Position numbers and translations under genes: made by a program. A stretch of DNA of 64,000 nt, from positions 326,746 through 390,745 of the forward strand of contig JAVJOO010000003.1 in the NCBI GenBank assembly GCA_040216735.1, in the 5' to 3' direction. This DNA comes from Alphaproteobacteria bacterium. GTDB lineage: Bacteria; Pseudomonadota; Alphaproteobacteria; SHVP01. The notes below the pieces were generated by a model, which was given only the letters and a program-made list of their open reading frames with translations, did not search any database and was not told the origin of the DNA. Positions 18,702-27,070 of the stretch are shown in pieces. Position 1 is the first letter of the stretch; the number at the start of each line of letters is the position of its first letter.

Positions 18702-18715
18702 TTGAGCGGCATCAA
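18702..18715. promoter_or_regulatory. Predicted FNR box upstream of uspA
   Basis: TTGAGCGGCATCAA matches the FNR/anaerobox consensus TTGAT-N4-ATCAA at 9 of 10 fixed positions. Its centre is about 58 bases upstream of the uspA start codon, a position suited to activation. It overlaps the stop codon of the Sel1 gene. Binding is inferred. Confidence 0.6.
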
Positions 18716-19407
18716 CGGTGTCGTGAAATCCAACGCCCAGCGTCGGTTTGTGCCGTTTCGATTTGCTTGGGGGTCAAACTTGCGCGCAGGCTGTCTCGGC
18801 TCGCGACTGCAGCAGGAAAGCCTCCATGCGCGGCGATGACTAACCATTGATAAGCTGCCACAACATCTTGCCGCACACCTTGGGGCGGAGCCGCCAACAG
18901 CGAAGCCGCGGCATATTGCGCGGGCAAATGGTCTTGCTCGGCGGCCTGCAGGAACCAACCCAAAGCGATAAGGTTATTTGGCGCTACGCCGTTGCCGTCT
19001 CGGTAAAGAACGCCGGCGAAATACTGGGCGGGCGCAAAGCCAGCCTGGGCAGCGGCGACAATATTGTCTGCCGCTGGACGGCCTTCTTGAATCGCGTCGA
19101 ACCCCAGAACGAATTTGGCACGGGCGTGTCCTTGCGCGGCGGCCTTGGTTAACCAGAAATGTCCTTCATCCGAATCGGTTTCCGTGCCGAATCCATGTCG
19201 GTACATGGTGCCGACGTAGAACTGCGCTTCGGCGTCGCCGGCCCTGGCGGCAGGGAGCAGTTCGCGCCAAGCGGTGATCCGATTGCCGCTGAGAAAAGCG
19301 TCGATGCCCTCGGCGACGTCGGCGCGCGAGTCGATGGGAAGAGCGAAAATCGCGATTAGTATGGCTATAAGAAACGAAATGGTGACCCGTCGAGTTGGGC
19401 GGTTCAT
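18712..19407 (-). CDS. Exported Sel1-like repeat protein
   Basis: This 231-residue secreted or periplasmic protein has an N-terminal signal peptide (ISFLIAILIAIFALPIDSRA). Several Sel1-like helical repeats follow, for example AGDAEAQFYVGTMYRHGFG, AQGHARAKFVLGF, AGFAPAQYFAGVLYRDGNG and DHLPAQYAAASLL. Sel1 repeats mediate protein-protein contact. The partner is unknown. A GGAGATACCAG sits just before the ATG. It lies 62 bases upstream of uspA on the same strand, but with an intervening FNR box it is likely a separate unit. Confidence 0.85.
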   Translation of the reverse strand: MNRPTRRVTISFLIAILIAIFALPIDSRADVAEGIDAFLSGNRITAWRELLPAARAGDAEAQFYVGTMYRHGFGTETDSDEGHFWLTKAAAQGHARAKFVLGFDAIQEGRPAADNIVAAAQAGFAPAQYFAGVLYRDGNGVAPNNLIALGWFLQAAEQDHLPAQYAAASLLAAPPQGVRQDVVAAYQWLVIAAHGGFPAAVASRDSLRASLTPKQIETAQTDAGRWISRHR

Positions 19408-19677
19408 GCTGGTATCTCCTTTTGTGAATCCCCGAATCTCGCGCTATTTCGTGAGGAGCGGCGGGAGAGCTCTTGCCCACGACCCAGAACGGTGGGGGAT
19501 ACTGTTCGACCGAGCGACTGTCCGACACCTTGGGGCAGCCTCACGCACACAAAACCGACATTGATCATGGTCAAATTATCCGATGTCTGGTCAGATGGGG
19601 CCTTGATTGCCGTCAACACGCGGGCCACGTGCAGGATGAGTATTGGTCCATACATTCAAGCACTTGGAGACGTAGGT

Positions 19678-20499
19678 ATGGTTAGATTTGGTTCGGTCGC
19701 GGTCAGCATGCTGACAATCGTCGGCGTTTTCGGAGCGACGGCCGCCGGGGCCTTCGACGCCCATCAAGTTAGCGAGCTCCGCGATACCAAGACCTGTGAG
19801 CGCTGCGACCTTGGCGAAGCAACCCTCAAGAATCTGGATCTGAAAGGGGCCAAGTTGGCGCGGGCAAAACTCGTCGATGCCGACCTTAAGGGCGCCGACT
19901 TATCGGGCGCCGATTTGGTCGGTGCCGATATGCGGCGTGCCGATCTCGAAAAAGCCACTTTGATCAACGCGAACCTCGCGCGATCCAATGGCGCCGGTGT
20001 CGATATGGAGAAGTCCGATGCGTCCGGTGCAGATTTCTCAGGTGCCGACTTTCGCAATGCCGACATCGGTGAGTCTGCGTTGATATCGGTCAAGATGGTC
20101 GGCGCCGACTTCGGCGGTGTCGATTTTAAGCGATCCGATTTGTCGGGCAGCGATCTGACTTCGGCGAAGTTCCAGCGGGCCAACCTTGAACGGGCCATTC
20201 TGCGTGGCGTAAACCTGCGCGAGGCAGACCTGACTCGGGTCGAACTCGACCGCGCCGATTTGACTGGGGCGAACCTTTCCTCGGCAATCCTCAAAGATGC
20301 CCAATTGAAGCGGGCGAACCTAACGGACGCGAACCTTTCCGATGCCGACTTAAGTGGTGCGGTTCTCAAGCGTGCGGTCTTGAGCGGCGCCAATCTAACC
20401 GGGGCGCGGGGCTTGAAGCCGAGACAGCTCGAAGACGCTTGCGGCGATTCAAAAACGCAGTTGCCAGACCCAGAGCTTGTGCTCCAAGACTGCCAGTAG
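19678..20499 (+). CDS. Exported pentapeptide-repeat protein
   Basis: This 273-residue protein consists of a signal peptide (MVRFGSVAVSMLTIVGVFGA), a CERC pair, and about 40 tandem A(D/N)LxX pentapeptides forming a right-handed quadrilateral beta helix. Typical repeats are GADLS, GADLV, RANLE, RADLT. Two C-terminal residues, CGDSKTQLP and LQDCQ, may close the helix by a disulfide, an inference. ATG 19678 has GGAGA upstream; ATG 19636 is possible but would spoil the signal peptide. The function of exported members is unknown. It converges on the DUF3291 gene, with one base between the stops. Confidence 0.85.
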   Translation: MVRFGSVAVSMLTIVGVFGATAAGAFDAHQVSELRDTKTCERCDLGEATLKNLDLKGAKLARAKLVDADLKGADLSGADLVGADMRRADLEKATLINANLARSNGAGVDMEKSDASGADFSGADFRNADIGESALISVKMVGADFGGVDFKRSDLSGSDLTSAKFQRANLERAILRGVNLREADLTRVELDRADLTGANLSSAILKDAQLKRANLTDANLSDADLSGAVLKRAVLSGANLTGARGLKPRQLEDACGDSKTQLPDPELVLQDCQ

Positions 20500-20500
20500 A

Positions 20501-20950
20501 TCAGTCTGTCGGCGGGCCCAGGCGGTGTTTGAAATTGAAGGCGCCCGCGCACGGACCAAATAGGCGAATCTGTTCTAAACGAACGATCGCTTCTTGAACG
20601 GTCGGCGTGGTTCCGGCGGGATGCCACCACAGGACGAGGTCGCGGGTGGTTGACGTTTCGAACCAGTCCTTGCGCGCGGCGAATACGAGACGGTGGTCGC
20701 TCCGATACGTATAGTCGTGCAGCGCGTCAATCGATGCCCAGAGCGACATGTTGACGAGAGTCTTGTGTCCCATCGGTCGAAGCCCGGTGGAGTTGTCGCT
20801 GTCGTCCCGCAGGCGCCAAACGAACCCTGGACTAACGTCTGCCAAGCGATTGATCCGGTCCAGTTCCGCGACGAACCCCTGCATCGTGGGGTGGTCGAGC
20901 GGATGCCGCATGGTTGCGACGTTGAACTGTGCGAGGTGATAAGCGCCCAC
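20501..20950 (-). CDS. DUF3291-family protein
   Basis: This protein of about 149 residues matches the DUF3291 family, small proteins with a ferredoxin-like/ABM-type fold and no defined function. Family marks are YHLAQFNVATMRHPLDHPTM at the start, DVSPGFVWRLRDDS and NMSLWASIDALHDY. GTG 20950 begins 3 bases after the MDR gene stop and is preferred over the TTG at 20974, because the family's conserved YHLAQFN comes immediately after. It forms a pair with the upstream MDR gene. Confidence 0.8.
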   Translation of the reverse strand: MGAYHLAQFNVATMRHPLDHPTMQGFVAELDRINRLADVSPGFVWRLRDDSDNSTGLRPMGHKTLVNMSLWASIDALHDYTYRSDHRLVFAARKDWFETSTTRDLVLWWHPAGTTPTVQEAIVRLEQIRLFGPCAGAFNFKHRLGPPTD

Positions 20951-20952
20951 GC

Positions 20953-21960
20953 TTAGCCCGAAAAATGGGCGCAAGTGATGAGGATTTTGCCGTCCCTGGC
21001 GGCGCCGCGCCGGTTGGCGTGGTCGAGCGCGTCGGCGACTCGCTCTAGCGGATAGACGGCTGCGACCTTCGCGGTAAGCGCTCCCTTACCGACAAGGTCG
21101 GCAACCTCCTCGCGCACGGCCCGTTCCCGTTCGGGGCCGTAGAGCGTCTTGAACGTCCGGGACATCATGAATCCCTGGAAACGCAAACCCCGTCCCAGCG
21201 ACAACTCCTTGGGAATGACCGGATCTTCGCCGCTCATCAAACCGTAGTTCACGATCAGGCCGAGCTCGCCCAAACAATGGGCGATCCAAGCCGTTCCTTG
21301 CCCGCCCGCAACGTCGAGGGCGAGCTTGATGTCGGCTCCGCCGGTCGCTGCGGCAACGCGCTCGTGCAGTCCCGGACCGTCCATCACAACTGCATCGGCG
21401 CCGATCGCCTTCAATTCTTTGATCATCTCGTCCCGTCGCACCGCCGATACGGTGCGCAGGCCCATCGTGCGCGCCAGTTCGATCGCGTATCGGCCGCAGG
21501 CCGAGTTCCCACCGTTTTGGACGATCCAATCGCCGGGCTTGTGCTCGACGAACGCGTTGATGAGGAGCCAACTCGTGACCGGATTGACGGTCGCCATCGC
21601 GAGCTGCAGCGCATCGCCGTCTTGACGCACCTTGATGAGGTCGGTCTCGACGATCTTGATCTCGTCGCGGCAGGTTCCAAAGGAGAGCGGGGGGATCGCC
21701 CGGTCGCCAACGGCGAACCGACTCACGTCGCTGCCGACGGCGAGAACGCGGCCTACGCCCTCCGCGCCGGGAATGCCGCCGGGACTAGGTCCCGAAAATG
21801 GACGCACACCTGTCACGCGATAAATGTCGGCGATATGCAGGCACGCGGCCTCCATGCCGAGTAAGACGTCGTGGGCACCCATTGCCTCACGTTCATCTTC
21901 AACGATTTGAATGACGTCCTGGGGGGCACCGAAGGTGTCGTAATAGGCCCGACGTGGCAT
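20953..21960 (-). CDS. MDR-family reductase, MECR/enoyl-thioester-reductase-like
   Basis: This is a medium-chain dehydrogenase/reductase of about 335 residues without the catalytic zinc cysteines of alcohol dehydrogenases. A GroES-like N-terminal half is followed by a Rossmann domain with NGGNSACGRYAIELARTMG, which resembles the NGANSGVG motif of MECR/ETR1 trans-2-enoyl-thioester reductases. NADPH-dependent reduction of an enoyl-CoA or quinone is the best guess. ATG 21960 has AGGAG upstream and is preceded by a 23-base leader also found before the CBS gene. The longer open frame upstream overlaps phoR and is not used. Confidence 0.82.
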   Translation of the reverse strand: MPRRAYYDTFGAPQDVIQIVEDEREAMGAHDVLLGMEAACLHIADIYRVTGVRPFSGPSPGGIPGAEGVGRVLAVGSDVSRFAVGDRAIPPLSFGTCRDEIKIVETDLIKVRQDGDALQLAMATVNPVTSWLLINAFVEHKPGDWIVQNGGNSACGRYAIELARTMGLRTVSAVRRDEMIKELKAIGADAVVMDGPGLHERVAAATGGADIKLALDVAGGQGTAWIAHCLGELGLIVNYGLMSGEDPVIPKELSLGRGLRFQGFMMSRTFKTLYGPERERAVREEVADLVGKGALTAKVAAVYPLERVADALDHANRRGAARDGKILITCAHFSG

Positions 21961-21970
21961 ACATTTACTC

Positions 21971-21993
21971 CTGCTGTTCCACGGCCAGTCTAC
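21971..21993 (-). repeat. Shared leader element, copy A
   Basis: Read on the minus strand, this 23-base stretch beginning GTAGACTGGCCGT and ending near CAGCAG lies 11 bases before the MDR start codon. It matches the element at 35400-35422 at 21 of 23 positions, in the same orientation and at nearly the same distance from the start codon. Confidence 0.6.
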
Positions 21994-22019
21994 CCGGCTG
22001 CCTTGATGAGGCGAAGGGC

Positions 22020-23153
22020 GTGTGGTTGATTGCCTCGCCTTCCCTGCGGATGCACGCACAGGAGAAACCGGTGCCCACGGCCGACGGACCCGAGAACCAA
22101 GGTTTGAACCCAATTGAGGGCGGATTGCTGGAACGCTTTCCCGATCCGGTCGTCGTCGTTGATTCGCGCCGGCACGTCGTGGCCGCCAACGAGGCCGCTA
22201 GAAAATTCCTACCTACCAACTATTTTGGCCGCGATTTGTCGATGTCCCTTCGCCACCCGGAGGTGCTGGAGGCGGTTGACCATGCGTTTGAGACCGCTGG
22301 CGACGACGAGCGCGAGATCATCCTGCCGGGCGCGGTCTCGCGCATCTTCGATCTCCGAGTTTTTGTCTTGCGCAACGAATCGACTGCCCGAATTGAAGCA
22401 GTATTGGTCTTCCGCGATGTCACCGCGGCAAAGCGCTCCGAGCAAATGCGGGCGGATTTTGTCGCCAATGTGAGCCACGAGTTGCGCTCGCCGCTATCGG
22501 CAATGATCGGGTTCATCGAAACGCTACGCGGGCCGGCACGGGAGGATCCGGATGCCCATGCGCGGTTCCTGGCCATCATGAACGACGAAGCGCAGCGGAT
22601 GGGACACCTGATTGAAGACTTGCTTTCGCTGTCGCGAGTAGAAGTCAACGAGCACATTGCCCCGACGGGCTTTGCAGACGTCGCCGGAATCCTGGGCGGG
22701 CTTAAGGAGGCCCTCCATCCGCGCGCCGCCGAACGGAACATGACGATCGAGCTTGAAGTCCAGGGCGAACTACCCCCGGTGTTCGGCGACTCGGACCAAC
22801 TTCATCAAGTCTTCCGAAATCTCGTCGAGAACGCCATAAGTTACGGGCGCGAAGGGACATCGATCCGGCTGACCGCCCGGCGGATCGACCGGATGCCTCG
22901 GATCGGCGTGACCGGCGTCGCGGTCTCCGTGCAAGACCAAGGGGAGGGCATTCCCGACGAAGAAATTCCACGACTGACCGAGCGTTTCTACCGGGTCGAC
23001 AAGGGACGTTCGCGTAGCATGGGCGGAACGGGCCTTGGACTAGCGATCGTCAAGCATATTGTCAGCCGCCATCGGGGTACCCTTGCAGTCGACAGTGTGG
23101 TCGGAAAGGGCAGCACGTTTACCGTCACAATTCCCGCTGAAGCTGAACAATAA
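22020..23153 (+). CDS. phoR: Phosphate regulon sensor kinase PhoR (no membrane segment)
   Basis: This histidine kinase controls PhoB. A PAS domain (FPDPVVVVDSRRHVVAANEAA and onward) leads to the DHp H-box FVANVSHELRSPLSAMIGF, then the N-box QVFRNLVENAISYG, G1 DQGEGIPDEEI and G2 GGTGLGLAIVKH. About 377 residues are encoded. The N-terminal region shows no membrane helix, unlike most PhoR proteins. GTG 22020 has a GAGG-rich site upstream; ATG 22050 lacks one but is also possible. It lies directly upstream of the Pho box and pstS, which fixes its role. Confidence 0.88.
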   Translation: MWLIASPSLRMHAQEKPVPTADGPENQGLNPIEGGLLERFPDPVVVVDSRRHVVAANEAARKFLPTNYFGRDLSMSLRHPEVLEAVDHAFETAGDDEREIILPGAVSRIFDLRVFVLRNESTARIEAVLVFRDVTAAKRSEQMRADFVANVSHELRSPLSAMIGFIETLRGPAREDPDAHARFLAIMNDEAQRMGHLIEDLLSLSRVEVNEHIAPTGFADVAGILGGLKEALHPRAAERNMTIELEVQGELPPVFGDSDQLHQVFRNLVENAISYGREGTSIRLTARRIDRMPRIGVTGVAVSVQDQGEGIPDEEIPRLTERFYRVDKGRSRSMGGTGLGLAIVKHIVSRHRGTLAVDSVVGKGSTFTVTIPAEAEQ

Positions 23154-23184
23154 TCCAATTATTGGCGGTTTCCTGGGGTTGTCT

Positions 23185-23228
23185 TTGTCATAAAACCGCA
23201 ACCTTCGTGTCATAGAACCGTCCCAGCG
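23185..23228 (+). promoter_or_regulatory. Tandem Pho box (PhoB operator) of the pst operon
   Basis: Four consecutive 11-base units can be read: TTGTCATAAAA, CCGCAACCTTC, GTGTCATAGAA and CCGTCCCAGCG. The first and third carry the CTGTCAT core of the PhoB consensus, 22 bases apart, and the second and fourth are degenerate copies. The array ends 73 bases before the pstS start codon. Confidence 0.72.
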
Positions 23229-23301
23229 CGGCACTAGGTTCCGCCGTGCCGCGCATAAAGGATGGCCGCGGCTTGGACACACAAACTGAAGGTTTCATCT
23301 C

Positions 23302-24321
23302 ATGATCGGAAGATCTCTCGTTATCGCCCTGGCGGCCGGCCTTGTCGCCACAGGGGCAGCGGAAGCCCGCGACCAAATCCGGATCGTTGGCTCCTCCACC
23401 GTTTTCCCATTCTCGACAGCGGTCGCCGAGCAGTTCGGCAAGACCACAACTTTCAAGACGCCGGTCGTTGAAAGCACCGGTACCGGCGGCGGGATGAAAT
23501 TGTTCTGCGCTGGCATTGGCGAAGGCCACCCGGACATCACCAACGCGTCGCGCCGGATCAAGTCCTCTGAGGCCAAGGATTGCGCCGGTAAGGGTATCGA
23601 TATCACCGAGGTCAAAGTCGGATTTGATGGGATCGTTTTGGCCAACGCGAAGAGCGGCCCGAGCGTCACGATCAGCCGTCAGTCGATCTTCCTCGCGCTC
23701 GCGAAGGATATTTGGAAAGACGGCAAGCTCGTTCCAAACCCCTACACGACTTGGAACCAGATCGATCCGTCGCTCCCGAGCATTAAGATTGAAGTGCTTG
23801 GTCCGCCCCCGACGTCGGGTACCCGCGATGCATTCGTCGAACTCGTCATGGAGCATGGTGCCGAAGAAGCGATGGGCGATCTGAAGAAAATGGACGCGAA
23901 ATTGTTTAAGACGGCTTCCCAGACGATCCGCGAAGACGGCGCCTATATCGATGCCGGCGAGAACGATAACCTGATCGTGCAGAAGCTTGTCGCGAACCCC
24001 AATGCTATGGGCGTCTTCGGTTTCAGCTTCCTCGACCAAAACGGTGACAAGCTCAAAGGCGCCGTGGTTGAAGGAAATCGGCCGACCTTCGAGAACATCG
24101 CGTCGGGCAAGTACCCGGTCTCGCGTTCGCTGTTCTTCTACGTCAAGAAGCAGCACGTCGGCGTCATCCCCGGTGTTGAAGAGTTCGTGAAGGAATTCAC
24201 GAGCGAAAAAGCCTGGGGTCCAGATGGCTATCTCGTCGACAAAGGCTTGATCCCGCTGCCGGAAGCCGAACGCAAGACTGTTGCCGCCCAGGCCCAGTCG
24301 ATGGCACCGCTGAGCATGTAA
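23302..24321 (+). CDS. pstS: Phosphate ABC transporter substrate-binding protein PstS
   Basis: This is the periplasmic phosphate receptor, 339 residues. A signal peptide (MIGRSLVIALAAGLVATGAA) precedes IRIVGSSTVFPFS, whose serine and threonine line the phosphate site. ESTGTGGGMKLFC and GPPPTSGTRDAFVELV are further binding-loop motifs of the PstS family. It is the first gene of the pst operon, behind a tandem Pho box. A strong terminator follows directly, so pstS message should exceed that of the downstream genes. Confidence 0.95.
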   Translation: MIGRSLVIALAAGLVATGAAEARDQIRIVGSSTVFPFSTAVAEQFGKTTTFKTPVVESTGTGGGMKLFCAGIGEGHPDITNASRRIKSSEAKDCAGKGIDITEVKVGFDGIVLANAKSGPSVTISRQSIFLALAKDIWKDGKLVPNPYTTWNQIDPSLPSIKIEVLGPPPTSGTRDAFVELVMEHGAEEAMGDLKKMDAKLFKTASQTIREDGAYIDAGENDNLIVQKLVANPNAMGVFGFSFLDQNGDKLKGAVVEGNRPTFENIASGKYPVSRSLFFYVKKQHVGVIPGVEEFVKEFTSEKAWGPDGYLVDKGLIPLPEAERKTVAAQAQSMAPLSM

Positions 24322-24329
24322 ACCTTCAG

Positions 24330-24366
24330 GTGGTGACCGGTATTGACCCGGTCACCACTCTTTTTT
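24330..24366 (+). terminator. Intercistronic rho-independent terminator after pstS
   Basis: A perfect 11-base-pair stem, GTGGTGACCGG with CCGGTCACCAC, encloses the 7-base loop TATTGAC and is followed by TCTTTTTTG. It starts 9 bases after the pstS stop and ends 25 bases before pstC. It should terminate part of the transcripts and set a high PstS to permease ratio. Confidence 0.88.
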
Positions 24367-24391
24367 GTCCTAGTACGGTTCGGTCCCCGCC

Positions 24392-25777
24392 ATGAGCGCT
24401 TCGCTGCTCGCCATAATTCTCCTCGGTTTGTCGGCCCTCGCGTACTATGTGGGCCGCAGCAAAGCTCTGAGAGGCGCGAGCGCTGGGACCGCCGTCCGTC
24501 TCCATTCCCTTCCGGTCTATTACGGCACCTACGTTGCGCTCTGGGTCGGCCTCCCGGCCCTAGCTGTGGCGGTTCTTTGGCTTTTCCTGGAACCCCAAGT
24601 TATTCAGGCGCTGTTGACCGCGCGCCTACCGGAAGAAGCGCGCAACCTCGATCCCGCGCGGCTTTCCTTGCTGATTGGCGATATCAAGAATCACGCCATG
24701 GGCGGGGTCACGAGCACCGAGCTGACACCAGCGCTTCAGACGGTCGCGGACTACTTCTCGTCGTTACGCACAATAGGCGTCTACGGCATGACGACTCTAT
24801 CGGTCGCCGCGGGTTTGGCCGGCCTTGCAGTTGCTTGGCGTCACATCAATCCGGCGTTTCGCGCGCGCCATCACGTTGAGCGCGCTATCCGGATTGCGCT
24901 GATCGCAGCATCGACAATCGCCATTCTCACCACCGTTGGGATCGTTCTTTCCCTACTTTTCGAGTCGATCAGGTTCTTTTCCTTGGTGTCGCCTTTCGAG
25001 TTCCTGTTCGGGATTCAATGGAGCCCGCAAACGGCTCTGCGCGCCGATCAGGTCGGACAGTCCGGCGCCTTTGGCGCGGTGCCGATTTTTGCCGGCACAT
25101 TGCTTATCACCTTGATCGCAATGCTTGTCGCAGTCCCGATCGGCTTGTTTTCGGCGATCTACATGGCGGAATACGCAACGCCCCGGTTTCGCGCGTTAAT
25201 CAAACCGATTCTCGAAGTGCTCGCGGGGATACCGACAGTGGTCTACGGCTTCTTCGCCGCCCTAACCGTCGCACCGGCGATCCGCGGTTTTGGCGAGGGA
25301 CTCGGTCTCGATGTTGCGTCTGAAAGCGCGCTTGCCGCGGGGTTGGTCATGGGGGTGATGATCATCCCGTTCATTTCCTCGCTGTCAGACGATGTGATCA
25401 ATGCCGTTCCTCAAAGCCTGCGCGACGGATCGTTCGCCATGGGGGCGACGAAGTCCGAAACGGTAGTCAAAGTCGTACTGCCTGCGGCTCTTCCGGGGAT
25501 TGTTGGGAGCGTGCTGCTAGCCGTCAGTCGTGCAATCGGCGAAACCATGATCGTCGTGATGGCCGCCGGTCTGGCTGCCAACCTTACCGCCAATCCGTTC
25601 GAAGCCGTCACGACAGTCACGGTGCAGATCGTCACCCTGTTGACCGGCGATCAAGAATTTGACAGCGCCAAGACCCTCGCGGCCTTTGCGCTCGGCCTCG
25701 TGCTCTTTGTCATGACCTTGGGCCTCAACGTCATTGCCCTTCGGGTCGTCCGGAAATACAGGGAAAAGTATGACTGA
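24392..25777 (+). CDS. pstC: Phosphate ABC transporter permease PstC
   Basis: PstC is one of two membrane subunits of the high-affinity phosphate importer. At 461 residues it is of the long form with an extended N-terminal region of several hydrophobic segments (LLAIILLGLSALAYYVG and TYVALWVGLPALAVAVLWLF) before the conserved permease core. The core includes AIYMAEYATPRFR, LAGIPTVVYGFFAALTVAP, and the coupling loop SLRDGSFAMGATKSETV. The stop overlaps the pstA start by 8 bases. Transcription must read through or start after the terminator between it and pstS. Confidence 0.93.
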   Translation: MSASLLAIILLGLSALAYYVGRSKALRGASAGTAVRLHSLPVYYGTYVALWVGLPALAVAVLWLFLEPQVIQALLTARLPEEARNLDPARLSLLIGDIKNHAMGGVTSTELTPALQTVADYFSSLRTIGVYGMTTLSVAAGLAGLAVAWRHINPAFRARHHVERAIRIALIAASTIAILTTVGIVLSLLFESIRFFSLVSPFEFLFGIQWSPQTALRADQVGQSGAFGAVPIFAGTLLITLIAMLVAVPIGLFSAIYMAEYATPRFRALIKPILEVLAGIPTVVYGFFAALTVAPAIRGFGEGLGLDVASESALAAGLVMGVMIIPFISSLSDDVINAVPQSLRDGSFAMGATKSETVVKVVLPAALPGIVGSVLLAVSRAIGETMIVVMAAGLAANLTANPFEAVTTVTVQIVTLLTGDQEFDSAKTLAAFALGLVLFVMTLGLNVIALRVVRKYREKYD

Positions 25778-27068
25778 TGTTCTAGCCGGGAGATCCCTTG
25801 CGGACTCGGTCGCCCGCGCCCGACTTTCCAAACGGCACCGGGCCGAACGGCGGTTCAAGTACTATGGACTAGTTGCGATCTTTGCCGCCCTCGCAATCCT
25901 ATCGGTCTTGCTCATTACTATCGTTGGAACCGGCTATACGGCCTTTCAGCAGACCTATATCCAGGTGGACGTCGATTTTCGTGCCGATGTCATCGATCCC
26001 CAGGGGACGGGTCTTGAATCGGACCTACGCTCGGCCAACTATGCCGTGCTCTTGCGTGACGGATTGCTAAAACATTTTCCCGATGTTGAGGGTCGTACGG
26101 ATCGCCGCGAACTAACCCGTTTAGTCAGTTCGGGCGCGGACATTCGCCTACTGAATATGGTGCTCGGGGATCCATCGTTGATTGGCACCCAGCAGCAAAT
26201 TTGGGTTAAGGCCTCTGCTGACCTCGATAGTTTCATCAAGGGACAGATTCCCCGCGACGTCCCCGAGGATCAACGAAAGGTAAGCGACCAGCAGGTCGGC
26301 TGGATCGACGCGCTCGCAGAGAAGGGGCTCGTCGAAAAGCGGTTCAATATCGATTTCTTCACCAGCGCCGACAGCCGCGAACCCGAACAAGCCGGCATTC
26401 TAGGTGCGGTGGTGGGGTCGTTGCTCACGTTGATCGTAACGCTGGTGCTTTCGTTTCCGGTCGCCGTGATGGCCGCGATCTATCTCGAGGAATTTGCGCC
26501 GAAGAACCGCTTGACCGATTTCATCGAGATCAACATCAACAACTTAGCCGCCGTGCCCTCGATCGTCTTTGGACTCCTCGGCTTAGCCGTATTTCTGGGT
26601 CTCTTCGGTCTACCGCGGTCGGCGCCGCTGGTCGGCGGAATGGTGCTTGCGCTCATGACCATGCCAACGATCATCATCGCGGCGCGGGCGGCGTTGAAGG
26701 CGGTGCCGCCATCGATCCGTGAAGCGGCGCTTGGGATGGGTGCTTCGCCGATTCAAACCGCCACCCACCACGTGCTGCCCTTGGCGATGCCGGGTATTCT
26801 GACGGGGACGATCATCGGTATGGCGCAGGCCCTTGGCGAGACCGCCCCTTTGCTGATGATCGGTATGGTAGCATTCATCGTCGATGTGCCCGGGTCGTTC
26901 ACCGACGCGGCAACAGTACTCCCGGTACAGGTTTACCTGTGGGCGGACGCTCCCGAGCGCGGCTTTGTCGAGCGCACGTCGGCGGCAATTATGGTGCTAT
27001 TAGCGTTCCTGATTGCGATGAATATTTTAGCGGTCTTCCTACGCAAGCGCTTTGAGCGCAGGTGGTAG
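25770..27068 (+). CDS. pstA: Phosphate ABC transporter permease PstA
   Basis: This is the second membrane subunit of the phosphate importer, about 432 residues. The N-terminal part after the first membrane segment ([22 protein letters not shown]) carries a large extracytoplasmic region ([12 protein letters not shown] and onward), as in DUF3333-containing PstA of alphaproteobacteria. The permease core then includes [33 protein letters not shown] and the coupling loop [16 protein letters not shown] 25770 has GGGAAAAG upstream and overlaps pstC by 8 bases; the earlier frame opening is not used. Confidence 0.93.
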   Translation: MTDVLAGRSLADSVARARLSKRHRAERRFKYYGLVAIFAALAILSVLLITIVGTGYTAFQQTYIQVDVDFRADVIDPQGTGLESDLRSANYAVLLRDGLLKHFPDVEGRTDRRELTRLVSSGADIRLLNMVLGDPSLIGTQQQIWVKASADLDSFIKGQIPRDVPEDQRKVSDQQVGWIDALAEKGLVEKRFNIDFFTSADSREPEQAGILGAVVGSLLTLIVTLVLSFPVAVMAAIYLEEFAPKNRLTDFIEININNLAAVPSIVFGLLGLAVFLGLFGLPRSAPLVGGMVLALMTMPTIIIAARAALKAVPPSIREAALGMGASPIQTATHHVLPLAMPGILTGTIIGMAQALGETAPLLMIGMVAFIVDVPGSFTDAATVLPVQVYLWADAPERGFVERTSAAIMVLLAFLIAMNILAVFLRKRFERRW

Positions 27069-27070
27069 AA

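Noticed and set aside
19764-20630. 288-codon repetitive frame antisense to the pentapeptide gene
   Set aside because: The regular serine- and alanine-rich pattern is the reverse of the pentapeptide repeats.
23188-24156. 322-codon frame antisense to pstS
   Set aside because: Shadow of pstS, covering also its Pho box.
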